The notes beneath the pieces were generated by a model. The model was not told the origin of the DNA. It saw only the letters and a program-made list of their open reading frames with translations, and ran no database searches. This document shows, in pieces, positions 32,264 through 43,819 of a stretch of 64,000 bases of DNA. The stretch is taken from contig JAYMGJ010000288.1 of NCBI GenBank assembly GCA_037178675.1, positions 1-64,000 of the forward strand, given 5' to 3'. Source of the DNA: Scleroderma bovista. Taxonomy: Eukaryota > Basidiomycota > Agaricomycetes > Boletales > Sclerodermataceae. Positions within the stretch are counted from its first letter, which is position 1; every line of letters begins with the position of its first letter. The translations under genes were made by a program, and so were the position numbers.

Positions 32264-32285
32264 CCCTCCTGCATATAAACCAGCA
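32264..32285 (+). promoter_or_regulatory. TATA-like box in family 2 LTR
   Basis: CATATAAACC about 560 bp before the LTR 3' end, the usual place for a retroelement promoter. The mirrored box lies near 46100 on the minus strand in copy 2. Confidence 0.45.
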
Positions 32286-33959
32286 GCCAAAGGCTGCAAG
32301 GAAGTGCCTGCTTCCCCCTCAATAAAGCAACCACATTCACTCTCACTCACTGTCTATAAGCTCCCTCTCTGTCCTTGGACTTGTAGGTCACTCAGTGCTG
32401 GCCTAAAGCTCCATTATTGCTGTTTATCAGATATACTTGATATCTGATCATTTCTCTAGGCTGAAGCGCAGTCTAGCTCATCTGTCCACTCCATCCCATC
32501 ACTGTCCATCGCATTCTTGAAGCAGGAGCTGTCCCCTTGCTTCCCCCTTGCTCCATCACTCTTACATCACCCCTATTGTCCATCTATCATCGCTCTTCAT
32601 CCCCAGGACTCTTCCTAACCACTGTGGTAGCCTGAAGAAGAGTCAATCCCATCCCCAGTCGCATTCATTCCCCATCAGAAGCCCTTCCCTTCCCTTCTGC
32701 ACCTTGCCTGAAGGCGTGCAGCACATCCCCCTCAGGAGATTAGATACCAGATACGCAAAGGAAGACCACCACTTGCATACTGCTGTCATTTGGTGTTGGT
32801 TGTTGGTTGTTCTGACCTCTTCCCTCACTTAGGCGCACAACGCATACAGCTGAAAATTCTGACTCAGATTGCGATCAAGCTTCCTCTGGAAGTCATTGGC
32901 AATCCACTCACCATGACAATATGGATCCAGTCCCCTCGACTCTGCCAGAACTTTGCATTGCAATCCATGATTGGCAAACAGAGTGGGAGCCCAAGGCCGA
33001 CTGGGACCGCAACTTCAACCTTGCATTGCAGCGAGCCAGGGAGAAAAGCTGGGGTTCGGCTGATCAGTTCTTCAAGGAATGTGAAGCCCATGCACATGTG
33101 GGCTGCCACTTTATCCGTGCGCTTAGGCAACTGGTCCAGGAGTTGTGCCATAGCAGAGGGCCCCAAGACAAACTATGTGATATGTTCTTACAGGTGTTTG
33201 ATCTTCTCATCACTATTGTATCTGAGGTGAAACTCCACAAGTATGCACCCTCAAATCCACTTAGTAAATGTTCGGATATATGCACGTATACAGTAGTTTA
33301 GCTAGCCAATTATTACTTATCCATTATAACATGCTTTTCTGGACTATCACTGGGTGGCTCCTTCGTGAATTCCTTGTGAGATATGGAAGTCAACATGCTC
33401 TGGCAGAGTTCAGGCGTTTTGATGGCGAACAACATAGCAAACAGTTCGCTATTGTAGCATTGTTCTCGTTCAGCATCATTGAATATATTTGCATGAAATT
33501 AGCCCAATGTACAGGGGACCCATACCATGTATTCTAACCCACTGGACATGATCTGGGACAAGAAAGTGTTGTTGATGCTAGTGTGTTAGGTACTGTGATA
33601 GAATTCATATCACACTAAGTCAAAATGTCACAAGTCGCGTCCTGATCCTTCTATGTACACTCCTGCTTGACCTTGCCATAATACACTACAATTCATATGG
33701 TATATAGACACTACCTGCTTCCATTATGCTTCCATTACTTGTTTACATGCTGCCTCTTAGCCAGAGATGAAACATTGATACTTCTGTGTCATGTAGTACA
33801 AGAGTAATACATAGAACTTGGCTACTATGCTACTGAGAGTGTAAGTTTACCTTGCAAGAGAACCAGTCTGAAATATCTGATGCAGAGTCTATGTCTGTTC
33901 CTCTTGGGGAACCCTGCAACTTCTTCCAGAATGGCCCACCAGGCTTGCATCAGCAAATC

Positions 33960-36415
33960 CCTTATTTCGGGACAGTGGCTACAGTAATTACCTTAATAGT
34001 ACAGTATGTGACAGCACTTACAGCATACATTGCCACAGGGTCCCAGTTCCATGGGAATACAGCACTGACACAGCACGATCACAGTACGTGTTACATAAGG
34101 TAACTTTACAAAATTTCTCTAAGTCCCATCACTTACCCCACCCCCACCCCCACTCCACCACCACTGTAATCACATGCGTGTCAAACGTTCACGCACGACA
34201 CTGCCACTCCCACACCATCGCAGTGCAATCGCACTTGCAGGTATGTTTCTTTTTTTCTGTTCTGTATACTAACTATTATTACAGGTCCCTGTGTGCACAC
34301 CCACACCTGCATGCACCTACGTCCGTACGGCACGATCTCCCCCACTGCTCGTATGTTTTTTTTTTGTTTGTTTATGTACTAACTATTATTACCAGCCCAT
34401 TGCATGACACTCGCCCTGCATACACCACGCAGCCCAGCTGATCAACACCAAGACCACGCCAACTAACAACAAGTGACGACAACGAACTCCAACCACCACC
34501 ACAACGCGACGACAACACAATGTTGACCACAACCTCACCCACCACAATGCAACAACGCCAACGACACCACCTCCACCACCACAATGTCGACCACCACACC
34601 AAACGACGGCAACGATAGCCACCACACCCAACGACAGCAACCGCAGCTTCCCACCGACAATGGTGACGACAACTCCCGCACCCAACAGCAACGACGACAG
34701 CCACCGCGCCCAGCAGCAACAATTACCACCACTGTGCGTTGACCACCACCACCACCACTCGTCAACAGCCACCACCCCATTACCAGCATCGATGATGATG
34801 ACGGCAACGACCCCAGCACACACGCATGCACCCTGCGGCACGACCATGACGATGGCCATCACCAATGTAGATGGCAACAACAATGGTGATGACCCCAACG
34901 CCAGCATGCTTGCTTGCTCGCTCGCTGCGGTGTGACCACCAGCGTAGATGGCGACGACCTCAGCGCCAGCATGCACGCACTCTGCGGCGTGACGACGATG
35001 ACGACGATGGCCCTACCGCCAGCATGCACGCACGCAGTGATGTGACCACCACCATGACCAGCATGACAACGACAACGACGGCCCTACAGGCTACCTACCG
35101 CAAGCACGCACACACACAGCGATGCGACCACCACCATGACCAGCGTGGCAACGACAACGACAGCCCTACAGGCTACCGCCAGCACGCACACACGCAGCGA
35201 TGCAGCGACCACCACCACGACCATCTCCACCGCACCCAATGGTGACAGACCACACCACAACGCCAACCACCACCCTCTCCACTGCACCAAACGGCGACAA
35301 AGGCGGCCACTACTGCATGGCTTGTCGACAGCCACCACCCCATCACCAGCGTCGATGACGATGACTCCAGCCCCAATACGACACAACCACCACCGCCACT
35401 GGCATGACGACGACGACCCAGTGCCAGCACGCTGCGACGCAATCACCACCACGACTGGCGACGACCAACACGCACGCATGCTGCAACGCGACCACCACTG
35501 TGACCGGCGACAATGACAACGACGACCCTGGGCAGCCAGTGCTGCCACAGGGACAGACGACAACGACAACGACGGCCATGATCAGGGCAGCCAGCGGGAC
35601 GGACGACGATGATGATGACGACGACGACCTGGACAGCTCCAGGGTCAGATGGCGACAACAACAACGATCAGAGTGCCCACAGGGATGGACAACAACAACA
35701 ACAATGATCTGGGTGGCTGGCACAAGGACGGACGGTGACCACCACCGTATCACCGGCATAGATGGCGATGGCCCCAGCACCAGCATGCACGCACGCTGCG
35801 ATGCGACCACCGCCACCACCAGCGTGACGATGATGACCCCAGCGTCAGCACGCACGCATGCTGTGACGGAACCACCAGCATCACCAGCATCGGCATGACT
35901 CACATGCACGCTGTGATGCGACCACAACCACCGGTGTCGACGACCCCAGCACCAGCACGCGCACACACTGCGACGCGACAACCACCACCGGCGTCGTCGA
36001 CAACGACAGTGATGACCCCAGCACCAGCACGCGCACTGCAGCATGACCACCACCACAGCCCGAGCACCAGCACCAGCTGTTCACGAACCCTGACCACGAC
36101 TATCACGCCTCTAGTATTAATTATCATAATATAGGATATGCAATGCAATACAGTTGGCTACAGTATAATGGCAGTGGGATACAGATAGGTCACAGTGCAA
36201 CAGTGTGATACAGATCGACGACATGGTGCGACAGCATGGTACAATGGGCACAGTATACGAGTCTATCTATATTAGGTATGGTGTGTACAGGACCCGAGAT
36301 CGTGTTGCGATCTGTACAGCGCTGTACAAATGGGGACCCATCTGTATCACTGTGGGGACTGTAGGTGGCTGTACAGCTCGGCACAGCTCGGCACAGCAAC
36401 TTATGGTTTTGCTGA
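33960..36415. mobile_element. GAC/CAC-rich non-autonomous element, copy 1
   Basis: A low-complexity interior (34440-36100: ACGAC, CACCACC, CAGCACGCACGC units) is flanked by DNA full of ACAG/CTGT motifs (33970-34100 on the left, 36150-36400 on the right). The right edge is well marked: GCTCGGCACAGC repeated twice, then CAACTTATGGTTTTGCTGATG, after which the viroplasmin reading frame begins. The left edge is uncertain. A second copy occupies 47874-49403 plus 51507-51698. It carries no transposase; the long frames on both strands result from composition. The interval 33538-33959 is unannotated. Confidence 0.55.
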
Positions 36416-36830
36416 TGGCCTTGGGCATCACACGCAGTTCACCAGCATAGTAGGCCTTGTGGTAGTGCTTCAGAGCATCCTGGAATGTTGTGTAGCTTTT
36501 GTAAATGGCACTGCTGACATGAGTCACCTGTACAGCGGCATCATTCCTAAGTAGTGGTACATAACATATATTGTTTGTTATTTCTACTAGTAATGCACTG
36601 GGATGCACCAATCAAAGAATATTCCAACTTCTTGACTGGCTGTGATAACATAGAACTTGTTGGGAGTGGGAATACTCTCAGGGAGAGTAATTTTCTTCAG
36701 ATGAGGAACATTGGGGGGATATCTTGGTGTGTTGGGTGTAGTAGGGGCCATGGAAGTTGGAGAGCAAAGGTTGGTAGGGGTGCAAGGGATGCAATCCACA
36801 GATCTCGCAGATCGGGGGGTCCTAGGAACT
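36416..36830 (-). pseudogene. Viroplasmin/RNase H1 N-terminal-like domain fragment
   Basis: The minus-strand exons at about 36770-36605 (FYVITASQEVGIFFDW) and 36545-36420 (NDAAVQVTHVSSAIYKSYTTFQDALKHYHKAYYAGELRVMP) join across a 60-nt intron. They match the RNase H1 hybrid-binding (viroplasmin) fold: FYxVxxGxxxGIF, a V-x-G/H-V-S-x-A-x-x-x-Y turn and F-x-T-x-x-x-A-L. The preceding 36800-36680 is Pro/Thr-rich. The coding sense is cut downstream by the GAC-rich element at 36415. The parent gene is unknown. Confidence 0.6.
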
Positions 36831-37036
36831 TGCTCAGTGATTTCCTTGTGTCATTTCACTTTTCTTTCGATATAAGTGGTCTCTGAACTGTCAGGGTTGG
36901 ACTGAGTACAGGTAGTTTCAATGACTGTCTCAGTCTCCACAATAGTTTGTGTAGTAATAGTATTATGGCCTAAATCTGTTTAGTTTAAGCCACAGTGCAA
37001 ATGAATGTACAACATACCTTCATCAACGGGATGCCC

Positions 37037-37407
37037 TGAGATGACCCTAGGCAGAACACCTAAGACCCAACTACACGCGAGACTCTGAGGAGAAATAGGA
37101 CGCGAGGATCTAGAGCAATAACCCAAGATGAGCTCGAATGGGGAGCCTCTGGGTGCTGGATTGCACGGTATATATACTACTATACACGAGGGCTACGCGA
37201 GGCTATCCATGAGGCTACATACAGGTAAAAGGCTATGTAATGACATCACTGTGGAGCTAAGGCTATGCGTAATGATGTCAAGGGTGGCAGCATGTACAGC
37301 ACGAGGTACTGGTCTAGACAAGGTAGATAAGATAGAGGCTGTACACTAAGATAAGATAAATGCTATCTAATCGCAGATTAGATAAGATAAAAAGTTGGAC
37401 CGTAACA
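37037..37407 (-). mobile_element. Solo LTR, family 3, copy 1 (371 bp)
   Basis: On the minus strand it runs from TGTTACGGTCCAAC to GTCATCTCA, flanked by a perfect 5-bp duplication TGCCC (37032-37036 and 37408-37412). It holds a TATATATA box near 37174. The same 371-bp sequence is at 45032-45402. The gaps 36831-37031 and 37413-37612 hold no gene. Confidence 0.9.
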
Positions 37408-37612
37408 TGCCCTGTGATCTTGAGATCAAAGGGATCAGTGCACAGTGAGGATGGCATCATATCAAAGGGTCGTTGGAAATAGATAAGGATCTTTGATGTA
37501 ATGGCTTGAGTCACGTGTTAAAGTTAACTTTGTTTTGAGTCACACGTAGTCAGCCGTAATTGCAGTTCATTTCATTTCACACTGTGAGCCTCTGAGTCAC
37601 CCTTCATTTTAT

Positions 37613-38400
37613 AATGGGTCACACAGGGCATCAGAAGGCTAATCGCACAGGTTTAGCAAGCTCAAAGGTATGGCAGGTTACTTCCTCTTGCCACTTAAAT
37701 GCTCGCACCCTTTGCCCAGTTCAACAAATTCTAGGCCCAAAAAGGATCACAGAGCATGCAGCAGCTGCGAAAGAACACTGTGATGCACGTTTGAACAGTG
37801 AGTTCTGTTGTGCAGCCCTCATCTCCAACAAGTTCTGACATGCTTAAAGCCATGACCCTTGAACAGAAGCAGGCCCTCATGGCCCTCTGTGAGAGGCAAA
37901 CCAACAGCCATTCCGACATGGTGGGTGAAAATACTACAGATTTTGGCGATGACAACCCAGACTTTGGGGCATTTGACAGCATCCTCAGTGACACACACCC
38001 TCTCGAAATCAGTCACACAGGTGGGGAGTTCCAGGAGATGGCAAGGCAAATCTTGGATGCGATGCGCATGAAGTATGTTTCATTGCTTACATTTTGCAAA
38101 GAGACTAATCCTTGATCACAGGTTTTTTGTCTCTCATTGGTCGCACAGGGATTATCAGACCTGCAGGGACCATGCACAGTTACAGGCCATTGCCTTTGAA
38201 TGGCAAATACCAGCAGTGGCAGAAGCCTATCTTACTTGGAGTTTCAGCCATTCACAGTGAGGGCACAGAGGGTTCTTCAAGGAGTTTACTGATGCATCTA
38301 CTAGCAGCATGGACAATTGTACTGGCCAGGTCACACTTAATGTCATAGATGTATTTCATAAGTGGGCCACTCCTCAGCAACTATCACTGACATAATAACA
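37613..38400 (+). pseudogene. Probable N-terminal fragment of a CxC1-type KDZ protein
   Basis: Exon pieces: 37613-37800 (a CPVQQILGPKRITEHAAAAKEHC segment resembling a zinc knuckle), 37801-38070 (acidic, with LEISHTGGEFQEMARQIL) and about 38130-38370 (DYQTCRDHAQLQAIAFEWQIPAVAEAYLTW, then QVTLNVIDVF). The order of an N-terminal zinc site, an acidic linker, an H-x-GGE block, a W-x-x-Q-x-P-x-x-x-x-AYLxW block and a V-I-D-x-F block recalls the front of CxC1 KDZ transposases. The rest, including the catalytic core, is absent; the reading ends near the Copia 1 LTR and hAT-like copy 2. Family assignment is tentative. Confidence 0.4.
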
Positions 38401-38524
38401 TTCAGAAACAGACAAAGTCACGTTCACAATTTTCTCAATGGACCCTTACATTTTGCTGGCGGTGTGAGACAGACAATGTGATTTATAAGAGTGACTGTAA
38501 GTCCTCCAGTTGAGTGTATACAAG

Positions 38525-39953
38525 TAGGCAAAAGCACGGGTACGGGTGTACCCGTGCGGGTCCTGGGTGTGGGTACCACACGGGTGTGGGTGTGGGTACC
38601 ACACGGGTGTGGGTGTGGGTCAGCACTGGGGCACCTGCGCCAAAACCCGCACCCATGGGCACGGGTACAGCCACCCGCGGAAGTTGATTACATAACATAG
38701 TACTGACGTCTCGCGCATCATAGTATTCAACTACATACTGTGCCAAGGTAAGCCCTCTCCTACTCTGATCACCTTGGCTACTAACCTTTCGATGTCACTC
38801 CCCAGTCCTTCTCTGTCCACCTTCCGCTCGCCGTCGCTTGGTTTACGACGCACCCACGGCCACATGGATGACAGCAATGACCAGCATTGACAGCGCAGCC
38901 ACCACCACGACCACCACAATGATGCACCCGCGACCACGACGACCTGCACGACGACCAGCGTCACGGCCATCATGTCCCTCTGGATGACGACAATGACGAC
39001 GACGACAGCAGCGCATCCACGCCAGATCGACGACGACGACGACGGCAGCGTGTCCACACGAGCACGATGAAGATGACAATGTCGAGATGCTGATGGAAAA
39101 TGCCATGGCGAGACGATGACGACGAGGACAGCAGCGCGTGCACGCCAGAATGACAACGACGATGACAAAAACCAGCATCAATGGCGCAGCCACCACCATG
39201 ACAAAGACGACGACGACGAGGCATGCATGGCAAATGCCACCATGACACGGCGACGGCAGCAGTGCGTCCACGCCAGAATGATGAAGACGATCACGGTGAG
39301 TCGGCAACGTGTCCACACCAGCACGAAGACATCGAGATGCCCACGGCAAGACAACAACAACAACGCCAGTGCGTGCATGCCAGCGCCAGGACGACGGAGG
39401 CGACCACCCCTCCACCCAGCCTCGCAATGACAACGAGACGCCCATGGCAAATGCCAAGGGTGAGAGGACAACAATGACGCCAGCGCGTGCACACCAGCGC
39501 CAGGACAATGGGGGCAACCACTCCTCCACCCAGCCTCGCGATGACGACGATCGGACGCCCGTGGCAAGGCGAGACAATGACAATGACGCCAGCGCATGCA
39601 CACCAGCGCCAGGACAACAGAGGCGACGATCCTTCCATCCAGCATGACCACACGATGACCATCACACGACGGCGACAACCCTCCACCCAGCGCAATGACA
39701 TTGACGATCGTCGACCTCCCCACCCTCCGTTCTAGTGCGATAACGTACTGTATCATGTTGTAGCTACAATTTATTTACTTCAGTATATAGTATTACTACG
39801 CCCAAAGGTCCCACCCGCGCGGGTGTCTTTTCGGGTGGCAAAATCTGCAATCCGATGAGACACCTGGACCCATGGGTCCGGGTGTTCAATTAGCACGGAT
39901 CCGGGTGCGGGTATGCAGGTGGACACCCGTGGGTACACCCGTGCCATTCCCTA
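38525..39953. mobile_element. hAT-like non-autonomous element, copy 2 (1429 bp)
   Basis: It has the same ends as copy 1 (TAGGCAAAAGCACGGGT and CCATTCCCTA), with an 8-bp target duplication TATACAAG at 38517-38524 and 39954-39961. It differs from copy 1 mainly by small indels (an extra GTGTGGGTACCACACGG block near 38585, a shorter GAC run near 39250) and CpG transitions. It is inserted next to or in the Copia 1 3' LTR. No transposase. Confidence 0.88.
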
Positions 39954-39961
39954 TATACAAG

Positions 39962-40174
39962 ACTGAAGGGAATCTACCTATAAGAGTGACTGTAAGTCCT
40001 AGGTAGAGTAAGTAAACTGAGAGTAAGGAATGTGTATGTATGGCTTACCTCCAGTCAAGTGTATACGAGACTGGAGGAAAGGAGAGTGGTGTGTGCAGCA
40101 TAGCTATTGGTATGGTGTCCAAAAAAGGAAAGTACGTATATGTAATCTATGATACGACAGTCTGTTCTTCAACA
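39962..40174 (-). mobile_element. Partial 3' LTR of Copia element 1
   Basis: Immediately after the pol stop codon the minus strand has a purine run TGAGGGGGTG and then TGTTGAAG, the same start as the Copia 2 LTRs, at 40174. The far end cannot be fixed, because the 5' LTR is missing and hAT-like copy 2 sits inside or beside it. The phrase TATAAGAGTGACTGTAAGTCC occurs on both sides of that insertion (38484 and 39979), so the LTR may extend to about 38470. Confidence 0.45.
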
Positions 40175-40181
40175 CACCCCC

Positions 40182-43100
40182 TCAGACCTTTGTCAGTACA
40201 AGCCTATTTACCATTTTTTGATGTCCATCACGTGTGAGTGGCTTCGTGAATCCGTCCACAAGCATCTCTGTGGTGGGTACATGGGTGACCTCGAAGGTAC
40301 TGTCTTTGATGTGTTCACGTATGAAGTGGTAATGCACATCAATGTGCTTCGTGCATGTGTGGAAACGCACTTCCTTCGCAAGAGTGATTGCACTGGTATT
40401 GTCAACAGAGAGATGAGTTGTCGGGGGGATTCTGTGGTGTGAAGGCCAACATCGCGCAAGAACTGGCGAAGCCACAATGCCTGCTTCGCGCCATGTGATA
40501 GGGCCATGTACTCGGCCTCTGTAGATGATGTGGCAATGGTGTGTTGCTTTTTACTATTCCACAAGACGGCGGTGTCTCTGAGCTGGAAGACATATCCCAA
40601 CGTCAATCGCCGATCGTCAAGATCATTTGCCCAGCTTGTGTTGGTGTGGCCAGTAAGTAGATCTGGATTGGTATTGCCGACCTTTCTGAGCGTGAGTGCC
40701 ACATCCTGGGTACCTTTGAGGTAACGCAGGACTTGGGTGAGAGCTTTCCAGTGTGGTTTGCCCAGATTCACGCTGTACTGGCCAAGTTGGCTGCTCGCGA
40801 GGCGAGATCAGGCCTGGACACAACGGCGAGCCAGGTAATGGCTCCGAGAACCTCCCAGTATGGGTGTCTAGCCATTTCCTTCCTCTCGTCTTCAGTCTGT
40901 GGGCAGTCTGCTTTGGACAGGACAAGTCCTGGGTCCAAGGGTGTGCTGACTGGGTTGCAGTCGGCCATTCCGAGTCTCTTGAGTAGAGTGCCTGTGTACT
41001 GGGCCTGTGAGATGGTGACTGTGTGATTTTTGCGGTCGTCAATGAGCTTGAAGCCCATTAACCAGTCGGGGTCTTCCTCTTTCATCTCGAACAGGCTGTG
41101 TAGTTCGCAGTGGGTCTCGATGAGCATTGCTCTCAAGTTGGCAATGGTGAGTGCATTGTCAATGTGGATGGCTGTGATGGACATGCCTGTTGCTGTGTGG
41201 TGGGTGTAGACAGCATAGTCGGACAGGAGGCAGACAAAATTGCAGCTGATAAGTTTCTGGTGCATGTACTTGTTCCAGAGGTGTGAGCCTTGTTTTATAC
41301 CATAGAGACTGAGTAGCAGGTTAGCTACTTTGTCCATGCCGTCGCCAAAACCTTTGGGTTGCTTCATGAAGATTTCATGATCAATTGGGCTGTGTAGGAA
41401 CGCGCCAGTAACATTGTCTTGTCCTCGATACCAGCCATGGGAGGCAGCAAAATGTAGGATAATATGGAGCGAGTCAAGGCAGACTGTGGGTGAGAAGGTG
41501 TCACTGTAATCGACACCGGGAATCTGTGAATAACCCTGGGCAACAAGTCGTGCCTTGTAGTGGAGTATTTCACTGCTCGGACCATACTTGATGGCATAGG
41601 TCCAGCGTGATCCAATTACCTTGCAATCTTTAGGTTTCTTGATGAGTTTCCATGTACCACGTTTCTGTAACATCTCAATTTCTTCGTGCATTGCTTTCCA
41701 CCACTGATCCGAGTCTGGGCCTGACATGGCCTCTCAGAAGTTCCGAGGAATTTCATGACCATGGGCTGCAAGGTATGCAGTCTGAGCGATGTTGCCCATG
41801 GTTGTTGGCTTGAGTGGCATGGTCTCGGGTTCCTGAGATAGTTTAGACTGGTTGCAAGTTTCTCGCCGAGTCTTTCACTCTGCCTTTACCTCAGCTTCTT
41901 TAGCCTTTTGCTTCTCGACAGCTTCCTTTTTCCAGGAGGGTCGAGTGATGCGTTCTGATCAGTGGGGTGCACTTGGTGCCAGATTGGGTATAACAGCTGA
42001 AGCTGCTTCTGGCTTAGGTATGGGGGAGGCAGGTTGAGCTGCCAGTGAGTCAGGTTTCGAAGGTGGGGGAGTGGAATCCTTTCCACATTCTGGGACATGT
42101 AGTTGATTAGTAGTGGTCTGATTGGTATTACCCTCTGTCACCCCCTCAATCAGAGCAGTACTGGGGGTAGGTTGGGACACCCCCTTGCTCAGAGTGTTGT
42201 GAGGGATTGGGTTGTCATTGCACTGACTAAACACTTTCTCATAGACAATTACATCCTGAGATGTGACAAATTTATGTTTTGATGGTATCCAGACCTTGTA
42301 GGCTTTGGATGCACGTTTGAATCTGCATAAGATCCCATCTATAGAGTGGGCATCAAGTTTCTGACATTGTTCAGGTGGGACTTGAACATGACAGCGAGAG
42401 CCAAAAATTCAGAGGGTGGCTACGCTGGGCTTTTTGCCATAAAAGGCTTCGTTCAGGGTTGTTCTAGTTAGAGCTTTAGTAGGGCTCTGGTTTTGGATGT
42501 AGTTGGCATACTCATGAGCTTCAGGCCAGAATCCCTTGGCCATTTCGGCATCTTTGAGCATGGCAAGTGCACTTTCGTGAGTAGTTTGGTTGAAGCATTC
42601 AGCTACACCATTCTGTTGAGGGGTATGGGGGGCAGTATATTCGTGTGAGATACCTTTTTGTTTGAAATATCCCCCTAGATTGGCATTAATAAACTCCCTG
42701 CCATGGTCTGATTGAACGATCTTGACTCGTTGGCCTGTGTAGGTTTCGAGTCGTTGTACTAGTGCCTTGATTAGGTCAGGTGCCTCATCCTTATGTCGTA
42801 GAAACTCCTTCCACCCCTTTCGGCTGTGGGTGTCAATCACACCAAGAGTGTAGGTGTATCCTAATATGGATTTATCCAGGGGCCCTTGAAGGTCCATGTG
42901 AATCCATTCTATTGTTTCAGAAGCTTGATTGGTGGCAAATTGGGGGAAGGGTGCCTGGTGGTGTTTCCCCTTTGCACAGCCATTGCAGGGTGTGAGTTCA
43001 CCTGTTCCACAAAGGTCCATGCCTGTAACAAGGTCATGGCAGTTGAGGTATCGAAGGCTCTTTAGGCTAATGTGTCCGAATCAGGCGTGCCAGAGGTCAA

Positions 43101-43815
43101 GATTGGGGGCCGAGCGAGCTGTGAAGGCAGCATCATGCTGAGATGAGGGAGGGGCTATGATACTATTGATTTCATATAGGTTCCCTCGTAGTCGTCCTTC
43201 CATAATGGTTTCACCATTTGGCTTTTTAATGGTAATCCGGCCATTTCGTTGGGTGATTTCCATTCCCTTCCGATCCATTCAGCTCTCTGACATGAGGTTG
43301 TCACAGGCATTGGGGCAGTAGCTAACATTGAGTAGTTTAATAGTATGATCTGGTCTGCCCTTGACTGAGACGGATATAAGGACAGTTCCAGTTCCGAGAA
43401 CTTCGAGTTCTGGACCATTTTTGACTATCCCTTTTATGCTGTCATGAGTTGGAGTGAAGGTGGTGAATGCTGAGCATTCCATGCAGATATGGTTGGTTGA
43501 GCCACCATCAAGTATCCACCCAAATCAGGTCGGGGTGAGGTGCCTGTAAGGTAGGCAGAAAGGTCTGAATCCAACCGACGATTGTCTTCATCTTCATCTT
43601 CTTCGTCAGCAACAGCCTGGTTGGCCTTTTTGCTGGATTTCATTTTTGACCTGTCTTTCCCCTTTCCTTTCTTTGACTTATCCTCCTGCTTCATATCCCC
43701 CTTGTCCTCTTTATTTACCTTCTTATCTTTCCGTTTTCCATGCATAGGCCCCCCCTTGGAATAGCATTCCTCAGTGCAATGGCCTGAGATTCTGCAGTTT
43801 GTACAGTAGGGTTGA
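40182..43815 (-). pseudogene. Copia element 1 gag-pol, 5' truncated and decayed
   Basis: The order on the minus strand is Copia-type. A zinc knuckle C-x2-C-x4-H-x4-C with a Lys-rich tail lies at 43800-43600, and protease WILDGGSTNHIC near 43500. GAG-pre-integrase (LWHA.FGHISLKSL) is near 43090. Integrase at 43020-42409 has GCAKGKHHQAPFP, HMDLQGPL, QSDHGREF and PQQNGVAE. Reverse transcriptase at 41727-40770 has IGSRWTYAIKYGP, SLYGIKQ and FSPTVCLDSL; RNase H at 40771-40184 has SSTEAEYMALS. Six in-frame TGA codons (43281, 43083, 42411, 41961, 41877, 41736) stand where Arg fits; frameshifts lie near 43520, 40770 and 40430. The RT catalytic pair is D-N (HIDN), explained by a CpG transition. Gag upstream of 43815 is lost to the family 1 LTR. 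Confidence 0.88.
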
Positions 43816-43819
43816 CCGG

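Larger units (their letters stand above)
30497..32839 (+). mobile_element. Solo LTR, family 2, copy 1 (2343 bp)
   Basis: It runs from TGTCACGCACCAAAGGTG to CTTAGGCGCACA, with a perfect 4-bp target duplication ACGC on both sides (30493-30496, 32840-32843). Removal restores the reading frame of the host exon. It contains a CATATAAACC box near 32271 and, 1.1 kb upstream of that, the conserved U3 ORF. The first 25 bp match family 1, so the families are related, but the U5 parts differ. Confidence 0.88.
30164..33537 (+). pseudogene. Hypothetical gene split by a family 2 solo LTR
   Basis: ATG at 30164 opens a short exon (MPPPPTSKPSQQAEATKRWL) followed by small exons encoding a basic helical region (KPGVREAQNEKSHIRMQQ, then LWERHRRKASMDAQV). 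The exon beginning near 30430 is interrupted after ...RHCT at 30496 and resumes at 32840. With one ACGC removed the frame continues through TAENSDSDCDQASS into IHDWQTEWEPKADWDRNFNLALQRARE...AHVGCHFIRALRQLVQELCHSRGPQDKL and, after an intron near 33240, ends at 33537. This basic-N-terminus family of unknown function is common in mushroom genomes. Apart from the insertion no stop was found in the exons read. Confidence 0.55.

Noticed and set aside
34389..36056. Val/Cys/Trp-rich frames up to 237 codons
   Set aside because: Same compositional effect in the GAC-rich element; the frames are not kept intact between the two copies.
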